A stretch of 17,028 bases of DNA from an uncultured Burkholderiales bacterium. Its GTDB lineage: Bacteria; Pseudomonadota; Gammaproteobacteria; Burkholderiales; Burkholderiaceae_D. Below, piece by piece: positions 9,396 to 16,857 of this stretch. The translations under genes and the position numbers were made by a program. The notes under the pieces were generated by a model that was not told the DNA's origin, ran no database searches, and worked only from the letters and a program-made list of their open reading frames with translations. The DNA lies in NCBI GenBank assembly GCA_937872165.1, contig CALMOR010000100.1, forward strand, positions 1-17,028. Reading direction: 5' to 3'. Position 1 is the first letter of the stretch. Each line of letters starts with the position of its first letter.

Positions 9396-10196
9396 TCACT
9401 TCGGGCTGGGGCCGCCTGTCGTGGGTTGCGTGCCGTCGCCTCCCTGGATGTCGACCGCGGGCGGCTCGCGTCCGTCGTTGACGAGACTGCGACGACGCGA
9501 CAGGTAGGCATCGCGGACGAACACATAGGGATCGAGCGCCGCGTTGTCGATGAAGTTGGTGGTGTCGAGCGCCTGAGCGCGCTTGTCGACGAGACGCACG
9601 CCGTACGAGATGTTGCGCACCGGGATGTCGTTGATGTAGCGCATCGGATCGAGGTACGAATCGACCAGCAGCGCGGCGCCGTCGCGCACGGTGCTCGGCC
9701 CGAACAGCGGCAGCACGAGATACGGTCCGGACGGCACTCCCCAGCGGCCGAGCGTCTGGCCGAAGTCCTCGTTGTGCTTGTCGAAGCCCCACTTCGACGC
9801 GACGTCGAAGCAGCCGAGCACGCCGACCGTCGTGTTGACGCCGACGCGGCAGACGTCGGAGCCGCCCTCCTTGAACTTGCCCTGCAGGAAGTTGTTGAGC
9901 GAGGCCGGCACGTCGGCGATGTTGCCGAACACGTTCGACACGCACGAGCGGACCTGCACCGGCAGCACGTATTCGTAGCCCTGCGCGAGCGGCTTGAAGA
10001 CGGCGCGGTCGACCTTGTCGTTGACGGTGTAGATCACGCGGTTGACCGGCTCGATCGGATCGGTCTCGCCGCTGGCCGTCCGGACCGAGTCGATCGCGGA
10101 CCGCGTGGTCGCGCAACCGGTGACCAGCACGGTCGCGACGAGAAGGGATGTCAGTGCGGCACGACGTGTCGCGACCTTGAAGAGACCGGCGGTCAT
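9396..10196 (-). CDS. mlaA: MlaA (VacJ), outer-membrane phospholipid-removal lipoprotein
   Basis: Outer-membrane lipoprotein that, with porins, extracts mislocalised phospholipid from the outer leaflet and hands it to MlaC. 266 residues. The N-terminal signal ends in a lipobox VTGC with the lipidated cysteine at position 28, followed by Ala-Thr. The family motif DPIEPVNRVIYTVND is at 46-60. Other conserved stretches are DFGQTLGRWGVPSGPYLVLP around 144-163 and FGPSTVRDG to residue 173. The ATG at 10196 overlaps the mlaD stop (ATGA). In E. coli mlaA is unlinked; here it lies inside the operon, as in several betaproteobacteria. The C-terminal 25 residues are Gly/Pro-rich and probably disordered. 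Confidence 0.96.
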   Translation of the reverse strand: MTAGLFKVATRRAALTSLLVATVLVTGCATTRSAIDSVRTASGETDPIEPVNRVIYTVNDKVDRAVFKPLAQGYEYVLPVQVRSCVSNVFGNIADVPASLNNFLQGKFKEGGSDVCRVGVNTTVGVLGCFDVASKWGFDKHNEDFGQTLGRWGVPSGPYLVLPLFGPSTVRDGAALLVDSYLDPMRYINDIPVRNISYGVRLVDKRAQALDTTNFIDNAALDPYVFVRDAYLSRRRSLVNDGREPPAVDIQGGDGTQPTTGGPSPK

Positions 10197-10675
10197 TGCT
10201 TGTCCTTTGAATCGGAACTGCCCTCGGCGGCCTTGTTGAAGAGAAACTGACTGATCAGGTTCTCGAGGACCACCGCGGACTGCGTGTTGGTGATGCGATC
10301 GTTGTTGGCAAGCATGGCCTGATCGCCACCGGCTTCCAGCCCCAGGTACTGCTCCCCCAGCAAACCGGAGGTCAGTATTTTGGCAGAAGAATCTTTCGGA
10401 AACTTGTACCGCGTTTCCAGATCGATGTCCGCCACCGCGTTGTACGTCTTGTCGTCGAAGCGGATCGAGGCCACGCGGCCCACCACGACGCCCGCGCTCT
10501 TGACCGGCGCACGCGGCTTCAGGCCGCCGATGTTGTCGAAGCGCGCGTTGACGCGATAGGTCGACGCGGTCGAGAACGACGCGAGGTTGCCGGCCTTGAG
10601 CGCGAGGAACAGCACGGCCGCGAGCCCCGCGACGACGAACAGTCCGACCCATACGTCGATGGTCCTTGATTGCAT
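10193..10675 (-). CDS. mlaD: MlaD, MCE-domain phospholipid transporter subunit
   Basis: Inner-membrane-anchored MCE protein that forms the hexameric periplasmic ring of the MlaFEDB transporter and contacts MlaC. 160 residues. One transmembrane helix lies at about 8-27 after the N-terminal MQSRTIDVWVG. The MCE domain spans about 40-116 and includes FDNIGGLKPRAPVKSAGVVV at 46-65 and GLLGEQYLGL at 104-113. A C-terminal helix VVLENLISQFLFNKA at 135-149 follows, with a short charged tail. It is separated from mlaE by only 15 bases, which contain a strong purine-rich ribosome binding site, and overlaps mlaA at its end. Confidence 0.96.
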   Translation of the reverse strand: MQSRTIDVWVGLFVVAGLAAVLFLALKAGNLASFSTASTYRVNARFDNIGGLKPRAPVKSAGVVVGRVASIRFDDKTYNAVADIDLETRYKFPKDSSAKILTSGLLGEQYLGLEAGGDQAMLANNDRITNTQSAVVLENLISQFLFNKAAEGSSDSKDKQ

Positions 10676-10680
10676 GGTCT

Positions 10681-10688
10681 TCCTTCCT
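10681..10688 (-). promoter_or_regulatory. Ribosome binding site of mlaD
   Basis: AGGAAGGA on the minus strand, five bases before the mlaD ATG. It is the best Shine-Dalgarno sequence in the window and lies in the short mlaE-mlaD gap. Confidence 0.65.
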
Positions 10689-10690
10689 GA

Positions 10691-11470
10691 TCAGCTTGCG
10701 CTGAACATCAGCGCGGTGAGGACGAAGTCGAGACCGAGCACCGCGAGCGACGCCGCGACCACCGTCCGCGTCGTCGCTCGCGACACGCCTTCCGGCGTGG
10801 GACTCGCTTCGTAGCCGGTGCGCAGCGCGATGAACGTGACCGCGATGCCGAACACGATGCTCTTGATGACGCCGTTGCCGACGTCGCGCCACACGTCGAC
10901 GCCGCCCTGCATCTGCGACCAGAACGCGCCCTCGTCGACGCCGATCAGCTGCACGCCGACGATGTAGCCGCCGATGATGCCGACGGCCGAGAACAGCGCC
11001 GCGAGGATCGGCATCGAGATCACGCCGGCGACGAAACGCGGCGCGACGACGCGCGCCAGCGGATCGACGGCCATCATCTCCATCGCGGACAACTGCTCGC
11101 CGGCCTTCATCAGGCCGATCTCGGCCGTCAGCGAGGTTCCCGCGCGGCCCGCGAACAGCAGGGCCGTGACGACCGGCCCGAGCTCGCGCACCAGCGACAG
11201 CGCGACCAGGAGGCCGAGCGCCTGCTCCGAGCCGTAGCGCTGCAGCGTGTAGTAGCCCTGCAGCCCGAGCACGAAGCCGACGAAGAGGCCCGACACGACG
11301 ATGATGACGACCGAGTAGTTGCCGACGAAGTGGATCTGGTCGCGGACCAGGCGATAGCGCAGCAACGCCCTGAACGATCGCGCGAGGATCGCCACGAAGA
11401 AGCGGGCGGCGCTGCCCGCGCCTTCGACCCATGCGATGGTCCATGCACCGACCGACGCGATCGCGTTCAT
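10691..11470 (-). CDS. mlaE: MlaE, phospholipid ABC transporter permease
   Basis: Inner-membrane permease of the MlaFEDB complex, 259 residues, in the MlaE/TrbJ-type permease family. Several hydrophobic segments are visible near 50-72, 85-108, 145-180, 200-216 and 235-256. The family motif runs from RELGPVVTALLFAGRAG (95-111) into TSLTAEIG, followed by the coupling-helix stretch EQLSAMEMMAVDP at 125-137. The ATG at 11470 overlaps the mlaF stop (ATGA), consistent with coupled synthesis of the ATPase and permease. Length and motifs match E. coli MlaE closely. Confidence 0.97.
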   Translation of the reverse strand: MNAIASVGAWTIAWVEGAGSAARFFVAILARSFRALLRYRLVRDQIHFVGNYSVVIIVVSGLFVGFVLGLQGYYTLQRYGSEQALGLLVALSLVRELGPVVTALLFAGRAGTSLTAEIGLMKAGEQLSAMEMMAVDPLARVVAPRFVAGVISMPILAALFSAVGIIGGYIVGVQLIGVDEGAFWSQMQGGVDVWRDVGNGVIKSIVFGIAVTFIALRTGYEASPTPEGVSRATTRTVVAASLAVLGLDFVLTALMFSAS

Positions 11471-12300
11471 CGCGACGGTCGCAGACCGAGGTCCGATGCG
11501 TACGACGGAGCCGGGTAATGGAAAGGCACCGGGCCGTCGGGCGCGCCGTCGACGAACTGGCGCACGAACGGATCGGTCGAGCGGGCCAGATCGGCGGGCG
11601 TGCCTTCGGCCGCGACCTTGCCCGACGCGATGAAGTAGACGTAGTCGGCGATGGCGAGCGATTCGGACACGTCGTGCGTGACGAGCACCGACGTGGCGCC
11701 GAGCGCGTCGGTCAGCGAGCGGATCAGATTGGCCGTGACGCCGAGCGAGATCGGGTCGAGCCCGGCGAACGGCTCGTCGTAGAGGATCAGCTCGGGATCG
11801 AGAGCGACCGCGCGCGCGAGCGCGACGCGACGGGCCATGCCGCCCGAGATCTCGCGCGGCATCAACTCGTGCGCGCCGCGCAGGCCCACCGCGTTGAGCT
11901 TCATCAGCACGAGGTCGCGGATCAGTTCCTCGGACAGGTCGGTGTGCTCGCGCAGCGGGAAGGCCACGTTCTCGAACACGCTCATGTCGGTGAACAGCGC
12001 GCCGAACTGGAACAGCATGCCCATCCGTCGACGCACCGCGTACAGGTCGCGCTCGCCCAGTGCACCGACGTCCTGGCCGCCGACGCGGACGGCACCCGAC
12101 TCCGCCTTCAACTGGCCGCCGATGAGACGCAGGATGGTCGTCTTGCCGGAGCCGGAGCCTCCCATCACCGCGATCACCCTGCCGCGACCGAACTGCATCG
12201 TCACGCCCGAGAGGATGGGTCGTGCGCCGTAGCGGAAGTGGAGGTCGGCGATATCGACCAGCGGGCCGTCCGTGACCGGAGTGGCGGCAGGCACGTTCAT
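11467..12300 (-). CDS. mlaF: MlaF, phospholipid ABC transporter ATPase
   Basis: Cytoplasmic ATPase that powers Mla phospholipid transport; first gene of the operon. 277 residues from the ATG at 12300. Walker A GGSGSGKT is at 47-54, the signature ISGGM at 151-155, Walker B LILYDEP at 171-177 and the switch histidine at 209. The MlaF-type stretch MGMLFQFGALFTDMSVFENV at 93-112 is present. A GTG at 12351 would lengthen it, but that codon lies upstream of a consensus -10 box at 12337-12342, so transcripts from that box could not use it. The leader before the ATG (TGTCCCTTCCCCCTG) is pyrimidine-rich and lacks a Shine-Dalgarno match. Confidence 0.96.
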   Translation of the reverse strand: MNVPAATPVTDGPLVDIADLHFRYGARPILSGVTMQFGRGRVIAVMGGSGSGKTTILRLIGGQLKAESGAVRVGGQDVGALGERDLYAVRRRMGMLFQFGALFTDMSVFENVAFPLREHTDLSEELIRDLVLMKLNAVGLRGAHELMPREISGGMARRVALARAVALDPELILYDEPFAGLDPISLGVTANLIRSLTDALGATSVLVTHDVSESLAIADYVYFIASGKVAAEGTPADLARSTDPFVRQFVDGAPDGPVPFHYPAPSYASDLGLRPSR

Positions 12301-12336
12301 CAGGGGGAAGGGACAGGGGCAGGAATGGAACGCGCG

Positions 12337-12342
12337 ATTATA
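12337..12342 (-). promoter_or_regulatory. Consensus -10 box of the mla operon
   Basis: TATAAT on the minus strand followed by CGCGCG, 36 bases before the mlaF ATG. The eleven bases TATAATCGCGC are identical to those at 8281-8271. No clear -35 hexamer is found at 16-18 bases spacing. Confidence 0.6.
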
Positions 12343-12361
12343 GCGATGCACCTTCGCACTC

Positions 12362-12381
12362 GCCGACCGCGCATTGTCGGC
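12362..12381 (-). repeat. Inverted repeat between kefB and mlaF
   Basis: GCCGAC (12362-12367) and GTCGGC (12376-12381) form a 6-bp stem with an 8-base loop, 15 bases after the antiporter stop and upstream of the mla -10 box. No U-run follows. It may help end the antiporter transcript, but a chance match in GC-rich DNA is possible. Confidence 0.3.
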
Positions 12382-12396
12382 CGGCCCCGGATTCGA

Positions 12397-14409
12397 TTAC
12401 TTGAGCTTCGGCGCGCGGCGTTCCGACAGCCGTTGTTCGGCGAGGGCCAGCGCCTCGTTCGAGCCGCGCAGCACGACGCCGTCGCCCGCCATCAGCCGCG
12501 CGTCGGGCGCGGGATCGACGCCGCGGATGCCGCGTCGCCGGATCGCCGTGACGGCCGCGCCGAGCCCGTCGATGCCGATCTCGGCGAGGCTGCGGCCGAC
12601 GACATGGCTGTCGGACGGCACGGTGACCGAGCGCAGCCGCACACGCACGGCGTCGTCGGTGTCGCCGTGCTGGTCGTCGGCGCCGCGAAAGAGGCCCGAC
12701 AGCATCTGATAGCGCGAGTCGCGCGCCTGCGAGAGTCGTTCGGCCACCCGCTCCACCGGTACGCCGAGCAGCACCAGCGCGTGGGACGCGAGCATCAGGC
12801 TGCCCTCGACGATCTCGGGGACCACCTCGGTGGCACCCGCCCGCTTGAGCCGGTCGAGGTCGCTGTCGTCGTGCGTGCGCACGATCACCGGCAGGTGCGG
12901 CGCGAGCTCGTGCGCGAAGTGCAGCGTCTTCTCGGCCGCACCGGTCTCGGCGTACGTGACGACGAGCGCGGCCGCGCGCTGGATGCCGGCCGCGGTCAGC
13001 GCCTCGCGTCGCGTCGCGTCGCCGTACACCACCGAGTCGCCGGCGGCCTGCGCGTCGCTGACGCGGTCCGGGTCGAGGTCGAGCGCGACGTAGGCGATGC
13101 TCTCCTGATCCAGCAGGCGCACCAGGTTCTGCGCGCTCCGTCCGTAGCCGCAGACGATCACGTGGCCGCGCTGCGCCATCGCGCGGCTCGCGATCTGCGT
13201 GAGCGCGAGCGACTGCAGCATCCATTCGTTGCGAGCGATGCGAAGCGCGATGCGCTCGCTGTACTGGATCAGGAACGGGGCCGACAGCATCGACAGCAGC
13301 ATCGCGGCCAGCACGATCTGCAGCAGCAGCGGATCGAGCAGCTTCAGGTCGCCGGCCAGCGCGAGCAGCACGAAGCCGAACTCGCCGGCCTGCGCGAGGC
13401 CGAGGCCGGTGCGAATGGCCACGCCGAGGCTCGCCCCGAACAGCTTCGCGAGCCCGGTGATGAGCAGCAGCTTCAGCACCAGCGGCGCGACGAACAGCAG
13501 CAGTACCCATGCGAAGCTCGACACGACGACACCGACGTTGAGCAGCATGCCGATGGTGATGAAGAAGAGGCCGAGGAGCACGTCGCGGAACGGCGCGATG
13601 TCCTCCTCGACGCGATGGCGATACTCGGTCTCCGAGATCAGCATGCCGGCCACGAAGGCGCCGAGCGCGAGCGACAGGCCGGCGAGCTCGGTGATCCACG
13701 CGAGGCCGAGCGTGACCAGCAGCAGGTTCAGCATGAACAGTTCCTGCGAGCGGCGCCGCGCGACGACCGTGAACCAGCCGCGCATCAGCTTCTGCCCGAA
13801 GTACAGCAGCAGCGCGAGCACGCCGGCCGCCTTCGCGAGCGCGACGACGAGCGTCCGGACGAGCTCGCCGTCGGGCGACGCGAGCGCCGGCACGACGATC
13901 AGCAACGGGATGACCGCGAGGTCCTGGAACAGCAGCACGCCGACGATGCGTCGACCATGTTCGGACTCGAGCTCGATGCGTTCGGTCAGCATCTTGACGA
14001 CGATCGCGGTCGACGACATCGCGAGCGAGCCGCCGAGCGCGAGCAGCGCGGCCCCGCCCGGAAGGCCGAACGCGGCCGGCATCCAGCGCGTCAGCGCGTA
14101 GCCGCCGACGACCGCGATCAGGATCGTCAGCGCGACCTGCGCGAAGCCGAAGCCGAAGACGATGCGCTTCATCGCGTACAGCTTCGGCAGGCTGAACTCG
14201 AGCCCGATCGAGAACATCAGGAACACGACGCCGAACTCGGCCAGGTGACGGATGCCCTCCGAGTCCGCCGCGAGCGCCAGCGCGTGTGGACCGATCGCGA
14301 TGCCGACGACCAGATAGCCCAGCATCGGCGGCAGATGCAGGACGCGGAACAGCACCACGCCGATCACGGCCGCGAGCAGGAACAGCAGCGAGAGTTCGAG
14401 AGTGTTCAA
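12397..14409 (-). CDS. kefB: CPA2 monovalent cation:proton antiporter with RCK domains (KefB/KefC-like)
   Basis: Inner-membrane cation/proton antiporter, 670 residues. The N-terminal two-thirds (about 1-385) is a multi-pass Na/H-exchanger domain with GYLVVGIAIGPHAL at 31-44, GGSLAMSSTAIVVKML at 126-141 and the conserved FQDLAVIPLL (Asp163). A TrkA-N/RCK_N nucleotide-binding domain follows from about 416 (GHVIVCGYGRSAQNLV), then a TrkA-C domain from about 588 to 655. The start is taken as TTG at 14409 (MNTLELSLLFLLAAV), matching the beginning of homologues; an in-frame TTG at 14475 adds low-GC3 sequence. Whether it is glutathione-gated like E. coli KefC cannot be told. It occupies the place of yrbG in the E. 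coli layout. Confidence 0.9.
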   Translation of the reverse strand: MNTLELSLLFLLAAVIGVVLFRVLHLPPMLGYLVVGIAIGPHALALAADSEGIRHLAEFGVVFLMFSIGLEFSLPKLYAMKRIVFGFGFAQVALTILIAVVGGYALTRWMPAAFGLPGGAALLALGGSLAMSSTAIVVKMLTERIELESEHGRRIVGVLLFQDLAVIPLLIVVPALASPDGELVRTLVVALAKAAGVLALLLYFGQKLMRGWFTVVARRRSQELFMLNLLLVTLGLAWITELAGLSLALGAFVAGMLISETEYRHRVEEDIAPFRDVLLGLFFITIGMLLNVGVVVSSFAWVLLLFVAPLVLKLLLITGLAKLFGASLGVAIRTGLGLAQAGEFGFVLLALAGDLKLLDPLLLQIVLAAMLLSMLSAPFLIQYSERIALRIARNEWMLQSLALTQIASRAMAQRGHVIVCGYGRSAQNLVRLLDQESIAYVALDLDPDRVSDAQAAGDSVVYGDATRREALTAAGIQRAAALVVTYAETGAAEKTLHFAHELAPHLPVIVRTHDDSDLDRLKRAGATEVVPEIVEGSLMLASHALVLLGVPVERVAERLSQARDSRYQMLSGLFRGADDQHGDTDDAVRVRLRSVTVPSDSHVVGRSLAEIGIDGLGAAVTAIRRRGIRGVDPAPDARLMAGDGVVLRGSNEALALAEQRLSERRAPKLK

Positions 14410-14531
14410 GAAGGCTCGTCGACGGTGATCTTCATCGTCCGGTGGTGCTCGATCGACAGGTCGGCGGGCGGCCAAGCAAGCGACGTGCCGTGCAGGGTCG
14501 CCGCGGAGCTGCCTTGTATACTCGTCCGCAT
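14406..14531 (-). CDS. Candidate small ORF (41 codons) coupled to the antiporter gene
   Basis: Not recognised as any family. It opens with an ATG at 14531 and ends in a TGA that overlaps the TTG start of the antiporter (TTGA), the same overlap style as the GTGA and ATGA junctions elsewhere here. The second half, from the Trp codon at residue 20 onward, has about twenty successive codons ending in G or C, whereas the first part does not. A shorter version could begin at the ATG at 14435 (MKITVDEPS). It may be a leader peptide that helps initiation at a TTG without a Shine-Dalgarno sequence. It could equally be chance. Confidence 0.2.
   Translation of the reverse strand: MRTSIQGSSAATLHGTSLAWPPADLSIEHHRTMKITVDEPS
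14517..14522 (+). promoter_or_regulatory. Candidate -10 box for kdsD-kdsC-lptC-lptA
   Basis: TATACT on the plus strand, seven bases before an ATG at 14530. It overlaps the palindrome GTATAC (14516-14521), so the opposite strand also reads as a -10-like TATACA directed at the antiporter gene. No good -35 hexamer is present. The stretch 14410-14691 between the two divergent genes shows only this box, the candidate small ORF and a leader with rare codons. Confidence 0.45.
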
Positions 14532-14691
14532 GCCAGCCCGCGCATCAGCCCGCTCCACGTCCAGCACGACCTCCATCCGCGACACGCGTCCCGCCTTGAC
14601 CCGGAAGCCCCGCACGCCGAGAAGGGTGCCGCGCACTTTAACCGGGGAGAGCGCGCTCGATGCGGTGGCGGCCGCGGTCGCCGAAGAGTTG

Positions 14692-15681
14692 ATGCCGGGA
14701 GCCGAGCCGGCCGCGGTCGCGCCCACGCTCGTCCTCGCTCGTCGCGTGCTCGGCATCGAAGCGGCCGCCATCCAGTCGCTCGCCGGTCGGCTGGACGACA
14801 GCTTCGCCCGCGCGATCGACCTGTTGATGGACTGCAAGGGACGCGTCGTCGTGTCCGGCGTCGGCAAGTCGGGGCACATCGCCCGCAAGACCGCGTCGAC
14901 CTTCGCGTCGACCGGCACTCCGGCCTTCTTCGTGCACGCCGCCGAGGCGAGCCACGGTGACCTCGGCATGGTCACGGAGGCCGACTGCCTCGTCGCGTTC
15001 TCGTATTCGGGCGAGAGCTCGGAGCTGCTCGCGATCGTGCCGATCCTGAAGCGCCGCGGCGCCAAGCTGATCGCCATCACCGGGCATCCTTCGTCGACGC
15101 TCGCGTCGCTGGCCGACGTGCACCTCGACGCGCACGTCGACGCCGAAGCCTGTCCGCTCAATCTCGCCCCGACGGCCAGCACCACCGCCGCGCTCGCCCT
15201 CGGCGACGCGCTGGCGGTCGTGATGCTCGACCGGCGCGGCTTCGGCAGCGAAGACTTCGCACGCTCGCATCCGGGCGGCGCTCTCGGTCGACGCCTGCTC
15301 ACCTACGTCCACGACGTCATGCGCACCGGCGACGCCGTACCGCGGGTCGGCGTCGACGCGTCGCTGCTGACGGCGCTGCTCGAGAGTTCCAGGAAGGGCA
15401 TGGCGATGACCGCGGTCGTGGCCGCCGACGATCGCGTCGAAGGCATCTTCACCGACGGCGACCTGCGCCGGCTGATCGAGCGGACCCACGACTTCGCGGA
15501 CGTACGCGTCGTCGACGTGATGCATCGCGCGCCGCGTGCCATCGGCCCGGACCGGCTCGCGGCCGAAGCGGCGGACCTGATGGAGGAGCATCGCATCAAC
15601 CAGCTGCTGGTGGTCGACGCCGACGGCCGCCTGGTCGGCGCGCTGCACATCCACGACCTGACGCACGCGAAGGTCATCTGA
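14692..15681 (+). CDS. kdsD: KdsD, arabinose-5-phosphate isomerase
   Basis: Converts ribulose 5-phosphate to arabinose 5-phosphate, the first step toward Kdo for LPS. From the ATG at 14692 it has 329 residues, the family length. An N-terminal SIS domain (about 44-180) carries VVVSGVGKSGHIARK, the FFVHAAEASHGDLGMV active-site stretch, YSGESSEL and the catalytic SHPGGALGR (His194). Two CBS domains follow (about 207-265 and 275-327), with GIFTDGDLRR and HRINQLLVVD. An ATG at 14530 in the same frame would add 54 residues with rare codons (AGA, AGG, TTA) and no family similarity I recognise. A GAAGAG motif lies close before 14692. The stop overlaps kdsC. Confidence 0.9.
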   Translation: MPGAEPAAVAPTLVLARRVLGIEAAAIQSLAGRLDDSFARAIDLLMDCKGRVVVSGVGKSGHIARKTASTFASTGTPAFFVHAAEASHGDLGMVTEADCLVAFSYSGESSELLAIVPILKRRGAKLIAITGHPSSTLASLADVHLDAHVDAEACPLNLAPTASTTAALALGDALAVVMLDRRGFGSEDFARSHPGGALGRRLLTYVHDVMRTGDAVPRVGVDASLLTALLESSRKGMAMTAVVAADDRVEGIFTDGDLRRLIERTHDFADVRVVDVMHRAPRAIGPDRLAAEAADLMEEHRINQLLVVDADGRLVGALHIHDLTHAKVI

Positions 15682-16238
15682 TGCGCGCATCTCAGACGCC
15701 CGCGGCCCTCCGTCGTCTTCCGAAGAGCGTCTTCGAACGCCTCTCCCGCATCGAGCTGATGGTCTTCGACGTCGACGGCGTGATGACCGACGGCAAGCTC
15801 CACTTCGGCGTCAACGGCGAAGCGTTGAAGGTCTTCAACGTGCTCGACGGCGCCGGCATCAAGGCCTTGTCCGCATCGGGCATCGTCGTCGCGGTCCTCT
15901 CCGGTCGCGAGTCGCCGATCACGCTGCGTCGTTGCGCGGAGCTCGGCATCCGGCACGTCGTGCAAGGCGTGGCCGACAAGGGCGCGGCCTTCGACGCGAT
16001 GCGCCACGAGCTCGGCAAGACGGCCGACGTCTGCGGCTACATGGGCGACGACGAGATCGACGTGCCGGTGATGCGGCGCGTCGGCTTCGCGGCCACCGTG
16101 CCGAACGCGGCCGACGGCGTCGCCGAGTTCGCGCACTGGGTCAGTCGCCGTGAAGGCGGCGCGGGCGCGGTGCGGGAGGTGTGCGATCTGCTGACGATGA
16201 CGCGCAGCATGACGGCGGAGCAAACGTCCCGTGCGTGA
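15681..16238 (+). CDS. kdsC: KdsC, Kdo-8-phosphate phosphatase
   Basis: HAD-superfamily phosphatase that dephosphorylates Kdo 8-phosphate to Kdo in the cytoplasm; 185 residues, no cap domain. The nucleophile motif FDVDGVMTDG places Asp30 and Asp32 in motif I. Ser74 in VAVLSGRES is motif II, Lys100 in GVADKGAAF motif III, and GYMGDDEID (Asp123-Asp124) motif IV. The ATG at 15681 shares its A with the kdsD stop (TGATG). It ends eight bases inside lptC. The N-terminal twenty residues are a family-variable extension. Confidence 0.96.
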   Translation: MRASQTPAALRRLPKSVFERLSRIELMVFDVDGVMTDGKLHFGVNGEALKVFNVLDGAGIKALSASGIVVAVLSGRESPITLRRCAELGIRHVVQGVADKGAAFDAMRHELGKTADVCGYMGDDEIDVPVMRRVGFAATVPNAADGVAEFAHWVSRREGGAGAVREVCDLLTMTRSMTAEQTSRA

Positions 16239-16857
16239 ACGCGGCACGCTGCTCCTGTCCGTGGTGCTGATCGGCGGCCTCGCGGTCGGATCGTACTGGC
16301 TCGCGCAACAGGCACGGCTGTCGGACATCGTCACCCGCAAGGTCGGCCACGACATCGACTACACCGCGACAGACATCACGCTCACGCGCATGGACGACAC
16401 CGGGCGGGCGCAGTACGTGATCGACGCGGCCGCGCTCGTCCACTACGTCGACGACGACACCGGCGAACTGACGCAGCCGCACATGGTGGGCGCGAAGCTC
16501 GATCGCCCCGAGATGCGCGTGCGCGCCGACCTCGGCAAGACCGTGGGCGAAGGCGAGGAGATCCGCCTCTTCGGTAACGTGGTGATGATCCGTCAGCCGT
16601 GGCGCGCTGCGCCCGAGATGGTCGCGAAGGGACCGTACATGCTCGCGTATCCGGAGCGCGAGGTGCTGAGCAGCGACCAGCCGATCGAAGTCACGCGCGG
16701 CGGTTCGCGGGTCAACGCGAACGGCATGCAATACGATAATGCGGACCGCAAGCTGAACCTCGACGGCGGCCCGTCCGGTCGCGTCCGCGAGGTCATCGAA
16801 GCGCGGACCGCGCACAAGGGCGCGGCGACCGTCTCCGCGGCCACCCCGACGAAATGA
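16231..16857 (+). CDS. lptC: LptC, LPS export inner-membrane protein
   Basis: Bitopic inner-membrane component of the Lpt bridge that accepts LPS from LptBFG and passes it to LptA. 208 residues, slightly longer than E. coli LptC (191). A single N-terminal transmembrane helix lies at about 7-26 (LLLSVVLIGGLAVGSYWLA). The periplasmic part has the beta-jellyroll character of the family, including a YTATDITLTRMDDTGRAQY stretch and late VRADLG/IRLFGNV strands. The start is GTG at 16231, overlapping kdsC by eight bases. The ORF ends in an ATGA overlap with lptA. Identification rests on the helix, the fold pattern and the position. Confidence 0.93.
   Translation: MRERGTLLLSVVLIGGLAVGSYWLAQQARLSDIVTRKVGHDIDYTATDITLTRMDDTGRAQYVIDAAALVHYVDDDTGELTQPHMVGAKLDRPEMRVRADLGKTVGEGEEIRLFGNVVMIRQPWRAAPEMVAKGPYMLAYPEREVLSSDQPIEVTRGGSRVNANGMQYDNADRKLNLDGGPSGRVREVIEARTAHKGAATVSAATPTK

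Noticed and set aside
12301..12351. Extended MlaF start (GTG at 12351)
   Set aside because: The codon lies upstream of the TATAAT box at 12337-12342, and the extra residues (MHRYNRAFHSC) do not fit the family.
11431..15681. A 1416-codon plus-strand open frame running through the antisense of mlaE, mlaF and the antiporter into kdsD
   Set aside because: It is open only because GC-rich codon bias removes stops from the antisense strand. Its first thousand residues are Arg/Asp/His/Gln-rich noise, and only the last 329 residues match a family (KdsD).
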